Shown here piece by piece: positions 5,982-6,112 of a stretch of DNA of 6,112 nt. The notes beneath the pieces were generated by a model that was not told the DNA's origin, made no database searches, and was given only the letters and a program-made list of their open reading frames with translations. The stretch is from Betaproteobacteria bacterium (GTDB lineage: Bacteria; Desulfobacterota; Desulfovibrionia; Desulfovibrionales; Desulfovibrionaceae). The stretch spans positions 1 through 6,112 of the forward strand of contig WRKB01000225.1 of assembly GCA_009778295.1 (NCBI GenBank), given 5' to 3'. The first letter of the stretch is position 1. Each line of letters begins with the position of its first letter. Made by a program: the position numbers and the translations under genes.

Positions 5982-6112
5982 TCACTTTTTGAGCCGCACC
6001 CCGGGCACACCAAGCCCCAGCGCATGGGCTGCATCCTTAAGCGCGTCCTGTTCCGGACGCACGTATTCCTGACCTTCAAGCCGATAGGATTTTGCGCGTA
6101 AGGGGCCTGCCG
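5982..6112 (-). CDS. C-terminal end of an unrecognised gene, 5' part outside window
   Basis: The last 42 codons and the TGA stop of a gene entering from the right edge. The peptide ends GLGVPGVRLKK and contains YRLEGQEYVRPEQDALKDAA, a polar stretch that reads like a soluble cytoplasmic domain with a terminal helix. Support for coding: the other two minus-strand frames give a stop early or an implausible arginine/cysteine-rich peptide, and a hairpin follows the stop directly. I do not recognise the family from this tail. It appears to be a separate transcription unit from the TAXI operon, since a promoter lies between them. Confidence 0.55.
   Translation of the reverse strand, partial: AGPLRAKSYRLEGQEYVRPEQDALKDAAHALGLGVPGVRLKK

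Noticed and set aside
1..6112. CRISPR array, tRNA/rRNA genes, insertion sequences or phage genes
   Set aside because: No regularly spaced repeats, no tRNA-like cloverleaf sequence, no transposase motifs and no phage-like genes were seen on either strand.

Overview
The window looks like part of a bacterial chromosome from the Desulfovibrionaceae or a close relative. This rests on the gene types (a TAXI-type periplasmic binding protein, a Cache-domain hybrid histidine kinase, a GT9 and a CgeB-like glycosyltransferase), the moderately high G+C coding sequence and the overall protein character. It is an inference from familiarity, not from a marker gene. All genes read on the minus strand. There are no tRNA, rRNA, CRISPR or transposase genes.

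Layout, right to left in the direction of transcription. (1) 6112-5982: last 42 codons of an unrecognised gene, followed immediately by a 13-bp hairpin (5947-5978) that probably marks its 3' end. (2) 5981-5615: a 367-bp intergenic region with a good sigma70-type promoter (-35 TTGCAA, 17-bp spacer, -10 TATTAT), small palindromes around the predicted transcription start, and then a leader of about 210 nt with four consecutive hairpins that looks like a REP/BIME-type palindromic cluster. (3) 5614-4589: a secreted TAXI-family solute-binding protein with a strong Shine-Dalgarno. (4) A 104-bp gap (to the chosen kinase start) carrying an 8-bp tandem repeat plus an inverted copy. (5) 4484-2238: a membrane hybrid histidine kinase (TM, dCache-like sensor, TM, HAMP, HisKA, HATPase, REC). 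(6) 2241-985: a GT9 heptosyltransferase-like protein whose ATG overlaps the kinase stop codon (ATGA). (7) 972-1: a CgeB-like glycosyltransferase cut by the window edge, 12 bp after the GT9 stop.

The four main genes look like one transcription unit. The TAXI protein has no TRAP membrane subunit beside it in this window. The gene that follows it encodes a kinase with a large periplasmic sensor, so the binding protein may present a ligand to the kinase rather than feed a transporter. The two glycosyltransferases are coupled or closely spaced behind the kinase, which puts sensing and surface or protein glycosylation in one operon. The kinase has no DNA-binding output domain, so its downstream partner lies outside the window.
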